Notes: a model not told the origin generated them from the letters alone. Positions 34,726 through 43,527 are shown, counted from the stretch's first letter. The stretch: 64,000 nt of DNA from Allohoeflea poritis (GCF_027889715.1 NZ_JAPJZH010000009.1:62001-126000); one strand, 5' to 3'. Numbers and translations: made by a program.

Positions 34726-35100
34726 TTCACCCAACGCTAACAAACGCTTTTATGTCGGCCTTAGAGGGTTGCGAAGGGAGAATACCAAAAGAAAACTACT
34801 CAAAAATTGATAAAACGGTGCAGAGGAGAAAACGGTTTTGCAAAACCCATGCATCGTGTTCAGAGCGAGTAAGACGCGGCTGCAGTCAGTTCGACAGGGC
34901 CCATGTACAGCTCTGTTCCCTACATCGGTGATGCCACTACGTGTCTAGCATTCAGTGCGAACTCGCGATTACGTTGACACCGCAATTGTAGGAATTGTAG
35001 CCAATCTGGTTTGCGATGAGAGACTAGTTGAACTGTAACCATAGTGTATTTAGCTCGGCATTTTCGCGCGATTAGAAGAAGACTGGATGAGTGCAAATCT
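34726..35100. other. AT-rich gap in the island
   Basis: About 375 bp between the right end of RAYT copy 2 and the next gene. No ORF with a credible start, hairpin terminator or known motif was found. None of the missing zinT 3' half is here. Confidence 0.5.
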
Positions 35101-35826
35101 TCAATTATCTGGCTTACTCGGTTCGTCGTTCTCTTCGATCCAAGCCCTGAGCAACTCCTTAAACGCGGTTATCGAAATGCTCATATTAATATGGTGTTGC
35201 ACGATCTCTCGATCCGGGCCTGAGATATTTTGCTCCCAGTCGTAAAGCATGGCCGTCACCTTTTGATGCACTACCTCGCCGTGCTCTGTACGAACCGTGT
35301 AAGACTGTGGGAGTAATCCAAGCACAACTGCTGTAATTGCTGTTCTCCAAATTGTGGGGTCAACAATGTAACCGTGTAGTTCGAGCTGACTGATGCGCGC
35401 CTGACGAAACTGATAGGAGAACCCCGCCTCAGACTGACGATCCACTTCGTACCCAGAAATAAACTTTAGAGAATCGCGATTACCCAAAGTAGGAATTGAG
35501 GTCGGAAACCTTGCAGCTCGACTTACGCGTTGTCCTCTTGGTTCATCACTGTCCGAATTTGCCTGCTCCAGAAAATAGCTGAAATATTTTTGAATAACCT
35601 CCTTCCTACGGATAGGTGCGCACATCCGAACGAAATCAAGAATTATTGCCCAATTGAGAAAATCCTTGGTCAAATAGCAATATTTGTCATCTCCCAGAAA
35701 CCCAACGTTTCTGTCTCCGCTTTCCTGCGCAAATTCCAGGACTGCGATATCAAAAGGTTCCAAAGTCCTTAGGATATCAGCGGGGTCTTCTAGCTTAAGT
35801 TTCTCCGCTGCGACCAAATCTCTCAT
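35101..35826 (-). CDS. Hypothetical protein in the island (241 aa)
   Basis: Not recognised. The 241-residue product is soluble and rich in acidic and aromatic residues, with no signal peptide or membrane segment. It opens with helical MRDLVAAEKLKLEDPADI, has a middle segment (IILDFVRMCAPIRRKEVIQK, about 60-79) and a conserved-looking core around RISQLELHGYIVD and AITAVVLGLLPQSY. It stands alone on the minus strand between the two copies of the zinT direct repeat, in AT-richer DNA, so it is probably cargo of the same acquisition or duplication. Its function cannot be inferred. Confidence 0.6.
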   Translation of the reverse strand: MRDLVAAEKLKLEDPADILRTLEPFDIAVLEFAQESGDRNVGFLGDDKYCYLTKDFLNWAIILDFVRMCAPIRRKEVIQKYFSYFLEQANSDSDEPRGQRVSRAARFPTSIPTLGNRDSLKFISGYEVDRQSEAGFSYQFRQARISQLELHGYIVDPTIWRTAITAVVLGLLPQSYTVRTEHGEVVHQKVTAMLYDWEQNISGPDREIVQHHINMSISITAFKELLRAWIEENDEPSKPDN

Positions 35827-35989
35827 TAGACAGCAACCACAGTTAACCTCTATTAGTGTGGCAGGTTAAGTAAGCCCTCTTTGATTGTGAAGGCTATACC
35901 GCATGCCGCTGCACTGTGGTCCACAAATTCAGCCTGATAGTGCCGGATCACTAGCTTAGGTCACTTTCATAAAAACCCACCCCATAATC

Positions 35990-36393
35990 CCACCCACAAC
36001 CCATCCTTACCCTTGCCCGCGCACCCGATCTCCCTTAAGACCCATCCTTGTTGCGTTATGTTGTAACATTACATTCTTTCAAAAACGGATTGAGGTTCAA
36101 AATCATGCGTAAAAGCTTTGCCGGAATTTCCTGTGCGTTTCTTCTCGGCGGTGCGCTGCTGGTTGGGGCTCCGCCTGCGGCGGCGGAGTCCAAGGACAAG
36201 TCAGCCCACAGCCACAGCCACGGCGATGAAAAGCGTATCTACAAGGGCTATTTCGAGGACGATCAGGTCAAGCCGCGCGCGCTTTCCGACTGGCAGGGCG
36301 ACTGGGCGAGTATTTATCCGCACCTCAAGGACGGCAGGCTGGACGAATGGATCGCGCACAAGGCCGAACACGGCGATCAAACCGCCGAGGAAT
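35990..36393. repeat. Direct repeat, copy B (zinT promoter and 5' coding part)
   Basis: Partner of 33592-33990. It runs on without interruption into the complete zinT gene, so this is the functional locus. The pair could recombine and delete the 2.4 kb between them. Confidence 0.85.
36055..36072. promoter_or_regulatory. Zur box upstream of zinT
   Basis: GTTATGTTGTAACATTAC, 32 bp before the zinT ATG. It is a palindrome-like match to the alphaproteobacterial Zur operator, predicting derepression under zinc starvation. Confidence 0.85.
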
Positions 36394-36764
36394 ACCGCGC
36401 CTATTACGAGACCGGCTTCAGGACCGATGTCGACCGCATCGTCATCGGCGAAGGCAGCGTGACCTTCTACCGGGACGGCAAGCCGCTTGAAGCGCGCTAT
36501 GAAAGCGACGGCTACGAGATCCTCACCTACAAGAAAGGCAATCGCGGCGTGCGCTTCATCTTCAAGAAAGCCGGGGGCGATGACGCGGCGCCCCTCTTCA
36601 TCCAGTTCAGCGACCACAAGATCGCGCCCGGAAAGGCGGACCACTATCACCTCTACTGGGGCGAAGACCGGGCGAAGATCCTCGAGGAACTGACCAACTG
36701 GCCGACCTATTGGCCGGCCGGCATGAGCGGCGAAGAGATCGCCCATTCCATGATGGCCCACTGA
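36105..36764 (+). CDS. zinT: Metal-binding protein ZinT
   Basis: Periplasmic zinc-binding lipocalin-like protein that supplies zinc to the ZnuABC importer under starvation. The 219-residue product has a signal peptide (MRKSFAGISCAFLLGGALLV, cleavage near AAA|ES), a His-rich metal entry segment SAHSHSHGDEK (33-43), the family phrase YKGYFEDDQVKPRALSDWQG, and the ligand-bearing C-terminal segments FSDHKIAPGKADHYHLYWG and MAH. A Zur box lies 32 bp upstream. A truncated second copy with its own Zur box is 2.4 kb to the left. Confidence 0.95.
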   Translation: MRKSFAGISCAFLLGGALLVGAPPAAAESKDKSAHSHSHGDEKRIYKGYFEDDQVKPRALSDWQGDWASIYPHLKDGRLDEWIAHKAEHGDQTAEEYRAYYETGFRTDVDRIVIGEGSVTFYRDGKPLEARYESDGYEILTYKKGNRGVRFIFKKAGGDDAAPLFIQFSDHKIAPGKADHYHLYWGEDRAKILEELTNWPTYWPAGMSGEEIAHSMMAH

Positions 36765-36788
36765 GTGCCTGACAAGAAACGCATGAAA

Positions 36789-36821
36789 GGCCGCCGGCGG
36801 CGCGGATTGCCGCCGCCGGCC
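36789..36821. terminator. GC-rich hairpin between zinT and the convergent PAQR gene
   Basis: GGCCGCCGGCGGC-N7-GCCGCCGCCGGCC, followed by a second overlapping GC stem to 36840. It is placed between two convergent stops and could terminate both. No T-run is present. Confidence 0.45.
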
Positions 36822-36849
36822 GGTTGACGGGCCGGCGGCCGTAACCGCC

Positions 36850-37518
36850 CTACCCGCCCACCGGCAGGTTGGCGATCAACACCGCAACGGCGATGAAGAA
36901 CAGCACGCTGCCCGCCAGCACGAATACGTGCCAGATCGTGTTGTGGAAAGGCAGGCGTTCCGAAAGGTGGAACCCGACGCCGACCGTGTAGACAATGCCG
37001 CCGGCGGTTATGATCCAGAAAACCGCCGGGGAAAGGCCCGCGATGATCGGGCCGCCGGCCAGCAGAACGGCCCAGCCCATGGCGAGGTAGAGCGCCAGCG
37101 CAAGCCATTTGAACCTGCCGGGTGCGAGCATCTTCAAGAGCGAGCCGACGGTCGCGGCGCCCCACAGGCCCGTGAGAAGCCCGGTCGCCGGAACGCCCGA
37201 TACGAGCACGAATGGCGTATAGGTTCCGGCAATTTTCATGTAGATCGCCGAGTGGTCGAGACGGCGCAACAGGCCGGTCCACCGCGCGCTGTCGACCATG
37301 TTGTAGAGAGCCGAACAGCACAGCATCGCGACCAGTGTCGTCCCATAGACCGAGACCCCGACAACGGGGCCGGGCTCCGAACGGAACAGGACCGTGAGCA
37401 CGATCAACAGCGGCACCGCGATCATGGCAAGGCCAACGCCGACGACGTGAACCACCCCATCGCTGAGCCGCTCGGCGCGGCTGTATGCGGGGCGGATATG
37501 TGCGAAAGACAAGTTCAC
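36850..37518 (-). CDS. Hemolysin III / PAQR family membrane protein (TrhA-like)
   Basis: A 222-residue seven-helix membrane protein. The conserved motifs are SDGVVHVVGVGLA near the N-terminus, SALYNMVD (about 69-76), RLDHSAIYMKIAGTYTPF (about 86-103) and the C-terminal HLSERLPFHNTIWHVFVLAGS, where the three His that bind zinc in adiponectin-receptor relatives are kept. Bacterial members are linked to membrane fluidity homeostasis. It starts at a GTG with GAGGG upstream. Confidence 0.9.
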   Translation of the reverse strand: MNLSFAHIRPAYSRAERLSDGVVHVVGVGLAMIAVPLLIVLTVLFRSEPGPVVGVSVYGTTLVAMLCCSALYNMVDSARWTGLLRRLDHSAIYMKIAGTYTPFVLVSGVPATGLLTGLWGAATVGSLLKMLAPGRFKWLALALYLAMGWAVLLAGGPIIAGLSPAVFWIITAGGIVYTVGVGFHLSERLPFHNTIWHVFVLAGSVLFFIAVAVLIANLPVGG

Positions 37519-37656
37519 GGTCCCTCATTTTGATTGCGAAGCGGCAGCAACCGCCGCTCTTTTCAGTGGCCGGCGGCAAAACCGCGCCTCACCGTTTCCC
37601 AGGCACCACCATCAGATACCCGTTTTCGCAAAAGGGGCAACCGTTGCGAAATCACT

Positions 37657-38490
37657 TCATTGTAAGACGGCGTCCGCCCGCCCCGCCTGCCGCCACATCT
37701 CGGCAACCGATCCATAGCGGTGCCCGCGCCGGTAGAGCTTGCGTATGCCGCCGGGGCTCGGCCAGGAATGGTAGCTCCGTTTCGTCTCGTCCTGCGGCGT
37801 TCCCGGCACAGCGCCTTCACGCAGCCTGGCGACGCTTTTGAGCAGCAGGCCGGCGCCGCAATCGCTGCATTTGTTCGACAGCGAAATCACCGACTCGCCC
37901 GCTTCGATCGGCACCGTGCCCTGCACGATGATGTTGCCCGTGTCGAGATCCTCATCCACCCAGTGGACGCTCGCGCCGGTCGTCCCGTCGCCATTCGCCA
38001 TCGCCCAGAAACAGGGCATCAGGCCCCGGTTTCGCGGCAGCAGCGCCGGGTGCATGTTGATGGTGCCGACCCTCGGGATTTCCAGCATTGGCGGGCGGAT
38101 GACCTGGTTGAAATAGTTGGAGACGATGAGGTCCGGCGCCCATGCGCGCACGGTTTCAAGACAGTCTTTGTTGCGGGCATCCGCCGTTTCGAAAACCGGA
38201 ATGCCGGCTTCGCGCGCCAGCGCCTTGAGCGAGCCGGCGCCGGCGGGCTTTCGCTGAAGCCTGAGATTCAATGCGCCGAGCTTTGCCACCCACCGGTGAA
38301 GCTGCCAGGCGCCGCCATAGCGCCAGCCCATGGCCCGCCCGAGCCTGACCATCGCCGCGCGGTTGGAGATGCCGGCGATCATCGAAGTGGACGCAACAAT
38401 GCCCCTCACCTCGCCGGTGAGCTCCCGCAGCAGCACCCGCGTGACGACATTCGCCTCCGGCAGATCGAATGTCAGAATGACGATTTTCAT
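37657..38490 (-). CDS. Formyltransferase-family protein
   Basis: A 277-residue protein with the formyltransferase fold as in methionyl-tRNA formyltransferase. The catalytic triad is visible: Asn145 and His147 in TINMHPALLPRNRG, and Asp183 in DEDLDTGNII. The N-terminal third (TFDLPEANVVTRVLLRELTG) and a basic C-terminus (KRSYHSWPSPGGIRKLYRRG) differ from Fmt. Such stray family members modify amino-sugars or other amines using formyl-tetrahydrofolate. The acceptor is unknown and no sugar-nucleotide gene is adjacent. Confidence 0.82.
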   Translation of the reverse strand: MKIVILTFDLPEANVVTRVLLRELTGEVRGIVASTSMIAGISNRAAMVRLGRAMGWRYGGAWQLHRWVAKLGALNLRLQRKPAGAGSLKALAREAGIPVFETADARNKDCLETVRAWAPDLIVSNYFNQVIRPPMLEIPRVGTINMHPALLPRNRGLMPCFWAMANGDGTTGASVHWVDEDLDTGNIIVQGTVPIEAGESVISLSNKCSDCGAGLLLKSVARLREGAVPGTPQDETKRSYHSWPSPGGIRKLYRRGHRYGSVAEMWRQAGRADAVLQ

Positions 38491-38637
38491 GGAAGGCCCC
38501 TCACCAACCCGACGATGATCGACATTCGCCGCGTGTCACGGGACGATATACCCGCTGCCGGATTGGTGAACCGACCCGGTGAAAGGGCCGCGCCGGAGAC
38601 CTCGACATACGGTACAATCCACCTGCGCCGTTTCGAA

Positions 38638-38889
38638 CTAGCCGATCTTGATCGAGACGACTTTCAACTGGCCATTGACGATTTCATAGACGACCGTCAC
38701 CTGATCGCCGACCTTGAACGCGCCGATCTTGATGGATTTGGGGATATGAAACGCGCGGTGGTCGATCACGATGATCCGCGCCTGAACATCGATATAGGTG
38801 ATGCTGGCGGTGATCTCGGCCGCCCATGCGCTGACCAGGCCGGCCATGAACATTGCGATGGTGGACGCAACAATCAGAAATTTTCTCAT
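38638..38889 (-). CDS. DUF1344 small exported protein
   Basis: An 83-residue protein with a signal peptide (MRKFLIVASTIAMFMAGLVS, cleavage near AWA|AE) followed by a single small beta domain ITASITYIDVQARIIVIDHR ... KIGAFKVGDQVTVVYEIVNG, the pattern of DUF1344 proteins common in Rhizobiales. Function is unknown. The start at 38889 is preferred, since upstream in-frame codons are Arg-rich and lack a signal-peptide character. Confidence 0.82.
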   Translation of the reverse strand: MRKFLIVASTIAMFMAGLVSAWAAEITASITYIDVQARIIVIDHRAFHIPKSIKIGAFKVGDQVTVVYEIVNGQLKVVSIKIG

Positions 38890-39029
38890 GCAATCGATCC
38901 CTGTGTTCTGGTGCTCAAGCCGGACGTTTCGGCCCGCTGCCCACAATGCCCGGCTTCGGAAAACGCGACAACCGCCTAAGCGCATTGCCGGCCTCCAACA
39001 CCGCCAGCGCAGCGTCCGCGAAAGCCGCC

Positions 39030-40391
39030 TCACCCGACCACAAAGGACGGCACGACACTGCCCTGTTTGGAAACATTGACGATCTCCATCTCCGAAACGC
39101 GCGTCAGATAACCGGCAAGCTGCCCGCGGGCGATCAGCGGGTCGGTATCCTCGAACATCGCCCGTTCCGGAAGGCCGGGCCCGGCGGCGGGATAAAGGGC
39201 GCTGCGCATGGGCACGCGCTCCTGGACGATGCTGTCGGCATCGAGCGCCGCCTTGACCGCCGCCTCCCAGGACGACGCATCATGGTGCCAGCCAAGCTCG
39301 ACACCATCGCCCTTGGCCGCATGGGTGGGTTTCAACACGAGCTTTTCCCGGTTCGCCAGCACATGTTCGATCAGATCGACCCGGCGCCCGTCCGGCCCGG
39401 CGGTCACCGCATCCCGGACCAGCCGCCCCCAGGGAACATGATCGCGGACCATCGCGCGCTCCGCCGCCGTCAGCCCGAGATCGGCATCGGGATCGGTGAT
39501 CAGCGCAAAGAGCGCCTTGTGCCCCATCAGCTCGGCGCGGAACGGGTTCACCATGCAAACCGCGTTCTGCCGCAGCGCGTCCAGCAGCGGCTTCAGCGCA
39601 GCGCGCGCGCCAAGCACATCGCGCGTCAGCATCAGGCGATAGAGCAGATCGACCTCCACCCCGCCGACACGCAGCCGGCGGCCGTCGAACTCCAGCGTTT
39701 CGGGAACGTCCGCCACGATGCCACCGATCCCCGCATCGCGCAGCGGTTCGGCGTCGGTGGTGACGGCCTCGGCAGTGGTGCCGAAACTTTCGAACCATCC
39801 GACCACCCCGACCGTCGGCGGGTGTCTGCCGCCCCACTCGCGCCAGGCATCCATCATGGCCTTGCCCATGGCCGGCTGCAGCATCAGGGGTTTCAGGCCG
39901 AATTCGCCGTCAACGGCGCGAAAGGTCTCCAGCGCCTGAAAAACATCCGCAAGCCTGTCATTGTGGCCAGCGCCGCCGGGACAATCGGCATTCAGTTCGA
40001 CGAAGTTCATCCCGGCATCGGCCCGGAAACCGTCGAGGCGCGTGATAGCGCCATGGTCGACGCCTTCCGGTTCGAGATGCATGAGATCGCCGATCCAGTC
40101 ATAGTAGCGTCCGAGATGCTCGGCCTCCCGCTCGCGGTTGGCCACGACATGATCGCGTGCGCGCACCAGCGCGTTGGAAAGCACGTTGACGACATGACTG
40201 TGCTTCTTCAGTTCGTCCTCAGTTACGAAATGCGGTCTGGCGACGGTGCAGAGCGGCCGCTCCCGGATCAAAAGGCGCCTTTCCCGCTGCGCCTCCAGCA
40301 GGTGCTCGACGTCCTGCAGCCCGGTCTTTGCCAGTTGCTCGTTCCAGCGCTCGCTTACGCGGCCAACAAGGCTCATCTCCGTTCCAGTCAT
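39030..40391 (-). CDS. ATP-grasp-like protein (circularly permuted type), unknown product
   Basis: About 453 residues. The middle contains FVELNADCPGGAGHNDRLADVF and VGVVGWFESFGTTAEA, and the C-terminal half REKLVLKPTHAAKGDGVELGWH and DSIVQERVPM, which correspond to the nucleotide-binding lysine, flexible loop and metal-ligand strands of permuted ATP-grasp ligases (relatives of glutathionylspermidine synthase). It probably joins an acid to an amine with ATP. No neighbouring gene gives a substrate. The start at 40391 has CAGG upstream; another Met at 40376 is possible. Confidence 0.65.
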   Translation of the reverse strand: MTGTEMSLVGRVSERWNEQLAKTGLQDVEHLLEAQRERRLLIRERPLCTVARPHFVTEDELKKHSHVVNVLSNALVRARDHVVANREREAEHLGRYYDWIGDLMHLEPEGVDHGAITRLDGFRADAGMNFVELNADCPGGAGHNDRLADVFQALETFRAVDGEFGLKPLMLQPAMGKAMMDAWREWGGRHPPTVGVVGWFESFGTTAEAVTTDAEPLRDAGIGGIVADVPETLEFDGRRLRVGGVEVDLLYRLMLTRDVLGARAALKPLLDALRQNAVCMVNPFRAELMGHKALFALITDPDADLGLTAAERAMVRDHVPWGRLVRDAVTAGPDGRRVDLIEHVLANREKLVLKPTHAAKGDGVELGWHHDASSWEAAVKAALDADSIVQERVPMRSALYPAAGPGLPERAMFEDTDPLIARGQLAGYLTRVSEMEIVNVSKQGSVVPSFVVG

Positions 40392-40506
40392 TTTGCCTGG
40401 CGCTTGCGTTCCGGTCAGCTTTGCCGGCCCGTGACAAAGATTAGCGGCGCCCAATTGGGGGATCAAGAAACAAGGCAAGACGTCCGGACCGCAATGCCGG
40501 TTCAAT

Positions 40507-40519
40507 GCCAGTTTACTAA
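40507..40519. repeat. RAYT left-end-like sequence
   Basis: GCCAGTTTACTAA followed by TCGCCCCAGTAAT resembles the left end of the RAYT elements (GACAGTTTACTAAATCCCCAATTTA). It lies 28 bp before the DUF922 gene. The matching right-end sequence is at 41348-41362. Confidence 0.5.
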
Positions 40520-40546
40520 TCGCCCCAGTAATGCCAGTTTCCGCCC

Positions 40547-41152
40547 ATGGCTCCCCTCGCCCGCATCCTCGTTTGCGCCGTCGGCATTGCCGCCGCGATT
40601 GCCGCGCCGGCACATGCCGACATCCGGCCGAAATATGTCGAGAAGTTCTATTCAGTTTCCGGAACCAGCGGCATCGAACTTTATGAGTCCATCGGCGCGC
40701 GCGGCCCGCTCATTCGCGGCGGCACGTCGCGCGCCATCGCCATCACCGAATTCGACCTGAAATGGGGCCGCGATTATGTACGCGATGGCAATGACTGCGT
40801 GCTGGCCGCCGCGCGCTCATTCCTGACCATCACCTACACCTATCCGAAACCGGCGGGAAAACTGCCGCCGCATGTGGCAGCCCGCTGGCGTGTCTTCATC
40901 AAGGGCATCCGCAGCCACGAGGCGGTGCATGGCCGGTATGTCGTCGAGATGGCGCAGCAGATCTACGATACCACCGTCGGTTTCCGCCAGCCGAACGATC
41001 CGACCTGCAAGAAAATCCGCCAGGGCATCCAGGCACCGCTCAAGGCCGCATTCGACCGCTACAAGGCCCGCAACCGCGCCTTTGAAGAGGACGAGATGAG
41101 TACGGGCGGCAACGTCCACCAGTTGATCCTGCAACTGGTGAACGGGCGGTAG
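40547..41152 (+). CDS. DUF922 family exported metalloprotease-like protein
   Basis: A 201-residue protein with a signal peptide (MAPLARILVCAVGIAAAIAA, cleavage near AHA|D) and the DUF922 pattern: WGRDYVRDGNDCVLAAARSF with one of two Cys, then the zinc motif HEAVH (124-128, HExxH) in KGIRSHEAVHGRYV. DUF922 proteins are predicted periplasmic Zn-dependent proteases. The gene is divergent from the ATP-grasp gene and is bracketed by inverted RAYT-end-like repeats, which may be chance or a relict element. Confidence 0.85.
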   Translation: MAPLARILVCAVGIAAAIAAPAHADIRPKYVEKFYSVSGTSGIELYESIGARGPLIRGGTSRAIAITEFDLKWGRDYVRDGNDCVLAAARSFLTITYTYPKPAGKLPPHVAARWRVFIKGIRSHEAVHGRYVVEMAQQIYDTTVGFRQPNDPTCKKIRQGIQAPLKAAFDRYKARNRAFEEDEMSTGGNVHQLILQLVNGR

Positions 41153-41347
41153 TTTTCCGGTGCCGGTTGCCTGACCGGCAATTCACACCAGCCGCGCCCG
41201 CGCGACCTGACGGAAATCCGAGAGATCCAGCCCGGTCACGCTTTAGACTCTCACCACCTTTGTGCACGGGTCATACGAAGTCATGGCATTCCAATCTTGC
41301 AGCAAGGTTTCGGCGCATGGGTCGGCGTTGCGTGGCGCAATTAGTGA

Positions 41348-41362
41348 TTGAGTAAACTGTCA
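41348..41362. repeat. RAYT right-end-like sequence
   Basis: TTGAGTAAACTGTCA is identical over 15 bp to the right end of RAYT copy 1 (32385-32399). It is in inverted orientation to the sequence at 40507-40519. Confidence 0.55.
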
Positions 41363-41410
41363 GCATCAAACAAGATGCGCACCAGGAACCAACCGGAAGA
41401 GATCGGCGGA

Positions 41411-42475
41411 ATGACAAAAGCAACGACCGGTATGAAGGGCGACGGCTATTATGACGCGCATTCGTCGTTTCAGAGCGATGTTGCCGCCAGCGGCGCGGCG
41501 CTTTTGAAGCAGGCGGTCGACGCAACCCGGCTTCCTGCCGACGGAGGCGTGACGGTGGCTGATTATGGTTGCGGCGAAGGCAAGAACTCCATGGCGATCG
41601 TCGGCAGCGCGCTCGACCTGCTGGCCGGCCGCGGCGCCACCGAACCCTCGGTGCTGCACAGCGACCTGCCGACCAATGACTGGGACAGCCTGGCGGCCAA
41701 CCTGTCCGGCGCAGGCAGCTACCTTGAGAAACACCCGAATGCGCGCGCACTCTTCGCACCGCGTGGCTTTTTCGAACGGGTGACGGCGCGCGCCAGCGTC
41801 ACGCTCGGTACCTCCGGTTCGGCGGCGCACTGGCTGTCGCGCCAGCCGGCCGGCCTGCACATGCCGGACGCGCTCTACCGCTCGGATGCGCCACCCGCTG
41901 AACGCGACAAGATCCTTGCACAGGCGGCGAGCGACTGGCTGGACTTCCTGACCGCGCGCGCCGACGAGCTGCAGCCGGGCGGCGTACTGCTGGTGCAGAT
42001 GCTCGGCTCGGACGGAAATGCGGACCCGGTCCGCGTCAGCGCCGCCGGGCTCCTGAAACTGATGAACGAATGCGCCCGGCAGATGATCGAGGACGGCGAT
42101 GTGCCGCAGGACGCCTATGCCGCCTATTGCTTCCCGGTGGTTCCGCGCACGATCGAGGAGGCCGCAGCGCCCGTAAACGGCCCGCTCGCGGACCGTCTCG
42201 AACTGCTCCACTGCGGCCTGACCGCCGTCCCCTCGCCCTACCATGTCGCGCTGGAAAAGACCGGCGACGTCGAGGCCTTCGCCACCGGCTACACGGCCTT
42301 CACCCGCGCCTTCAGCGAGACCAGCCTGCGTCAGGGCCTGTTCTCCACGGGCAAGGGCGATCCTGCCGCGCTGGCCGACCGGTTCTTCGCGCTGATGGTC
42401 GAAAAGCTCACCGCCAATCCCGGGGACTATCCCTTCGACGACCTGACACTGGCGATAACGGTCCGCCGGCGATAG
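41411..42475 (+). CDS. SABATH-type carboxyl methyltransferase-like protein
   Basis: A 354-residue SAM-dependent methyltransferase with the SABATH (salicylate/indole-acetate carboxyl methyltransferase) layout: GYYDAHSSFQ near the N-terminus, where plant enzymes have YxxNSxxQ; VADYGCGEGKNSM (about 49-61) as SAM loop; HSDLPTNDWDSL (about 83-94), a near-exact SABATH phrase; and FPVVPRTIEE further on. Substrates in plants are small carboxylic acids; the bacterial ones are little known. The start at 41411 is chosen because earlier in-frame codons overlap the RAYT-end-like repeat. It is probably monocistronic. Confidence 0.8.
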   Translation: MTKATTGMKGDGYYDAHSSFQSDVAASGAALLKQAVDATRLPADGGVTVADYGCGEGKNSMAIVGSALDLLAGRGATEPSVLHSDLPTNDWDSLAANLSGAGSYLEKHPNARALFAPRGFFERVTARASVTLGTSGSAAHWLSRQPAGLHMPDALYRSDAPPAERDKILAQAASDWLDFLTARADELQPGGVLLVQMLGSDGNADPVRVSAAGLLKLMNECARQMIEDGDVPQDAYAAYCFPVVPRTIEEAAAPVNGPLADRLELLHCGLTAVPSPYHVALEKTGDVEAFATGYTAFTRAFSETSLRQGLFSTGKGDPAALADRFFALMVEKLTANPGDYPFDDLTLAITVRRR

Positions 42476-42628
42476 GCGACCTCAACGGCACCGGACCCGT
42501 TTCTTGCGGCGGAAAATCAAAACCGCCTCCATCCGTTGAGAATACCGGCAGATCAAAGTAGTAGAGTTCCGCCTCGAATAAAAATTCGGCTTTACAAGCT
42601 GATTACGGGTGAACGGACGGGTTGCTGC

Positions 42629-43519
42629 ATGAATATACTTATCGCGCCGGACAATGACGTCATAGCCCCGACCTGCGTGCTTCTCAATTCCCTGCGGCTC
42701 AACCATCCCGACATAGATATTGTTGTCTATCTGCTCTGGTGCGACCTCACCGCGGAAAATCGGAAGCATATCGAAGACTACGCGGCGACAATCGGTCTTA
42801 CGGTGGTTTCTTACAGGCTGGATCCCGTCCGGGTCCGGCCGATCTTCAACCGGATACCGCCGACGGATCTCACCATTTCCTGCCTGTTGCGGTGCTTCGC
42901 CGGCGAGATACTGCCCGAATCGGTTGGCCGCATTGTTTATCTGGACACCGATTTGGTTGTCGCGGCGCCGATCACCGAACTGTACGACACCCGGCTCAAG
43001 GGCAACATCGCCGCCGCAGTCCTCAACCCCGGACATGCCCATCTTGAAACACACGGTGTGGGCGAAGACGCCTATTTCAACTCTGGGGTTTTGCTCATTG
43101 ACCTCGACCTGTGGCGGCAAAACGATGTTGACCGCCAGCTGCAATCGTTCCTGACGAGTCATCCCGAAAGCTGCAGATATTTCGATCAATGTGCGCTGAA
43201 TGTTGCGCTTCGGGGAAAGGTGCTTGCACTCGACAATCGCTGGAACGTAATGGGCAGTCTCAAGGACGCAAGCCACTTCACCAGCGTCTCGATCATACAC
43301 TACTCCGGTGACGTAAAGCCTTGGCGCAATCCCGAAAGCCATCCCTATGGAATCTTCTACTGCAACTACAGCAAAGGCACGCCCTGGCCCCAGCGCTACC
43401 GGTACAAGCTTTTGAGGCAGAGCAATCCTTTCATTTTCCGCACCCGGACAATCTTCAAAAAGGCCGGGCGAAGGCTGACCGGTCAGTTCGGCCGGCCATC
43501 TGCCCGAAAGCATCGATGA
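42629..43519 (+). CDS. Glycosyltransferase family 8
   Basis: A 296-residue GT-A glycosyltransferase of family 8 (lipopolysaccharide galactosyl/glucosyl type). Key features are the first strand MNILIAPDNDVIAPTCVLLN, the metal-binding DTD at 106-108 in RIVYLDTDLVV, AYFNSGVLLIDLDLWR, and the late IIHYSGDVKPW, which supplies the last metal His. It is convergent with a family 32-like enzyme 9 bp away; both may modify surface polysaccharide. Confidence 0.9.
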   Translation: MNILIAPDNDVIAPTCVLLNSLRLNHPDIDIVVYLLWCDLTAENRKHIEDYAATIGLTVVSYRLDPVRVRPIFNRIPPTDLTISCLLRCFAGEILPESVGRIVYLDTDLVVAAPITELYDTRLKGNIAAAVLNPGHAHLETHGVGEDAYFNSGVLLIDLDLWRQNDVDRQLQSFLTSHPESCRYFDQCALNVALRGKVLALDNRWNVMGSLKDASHFTSVSIIHYSGDVKPWRNPESHPYGIFYCNYSKGTPWPQRYRYKLLRQSNPFIFRTRTIFKKAGRRLTGQFGRPSARKHR

Positions 43520-43527
43520 GCGCTTGT

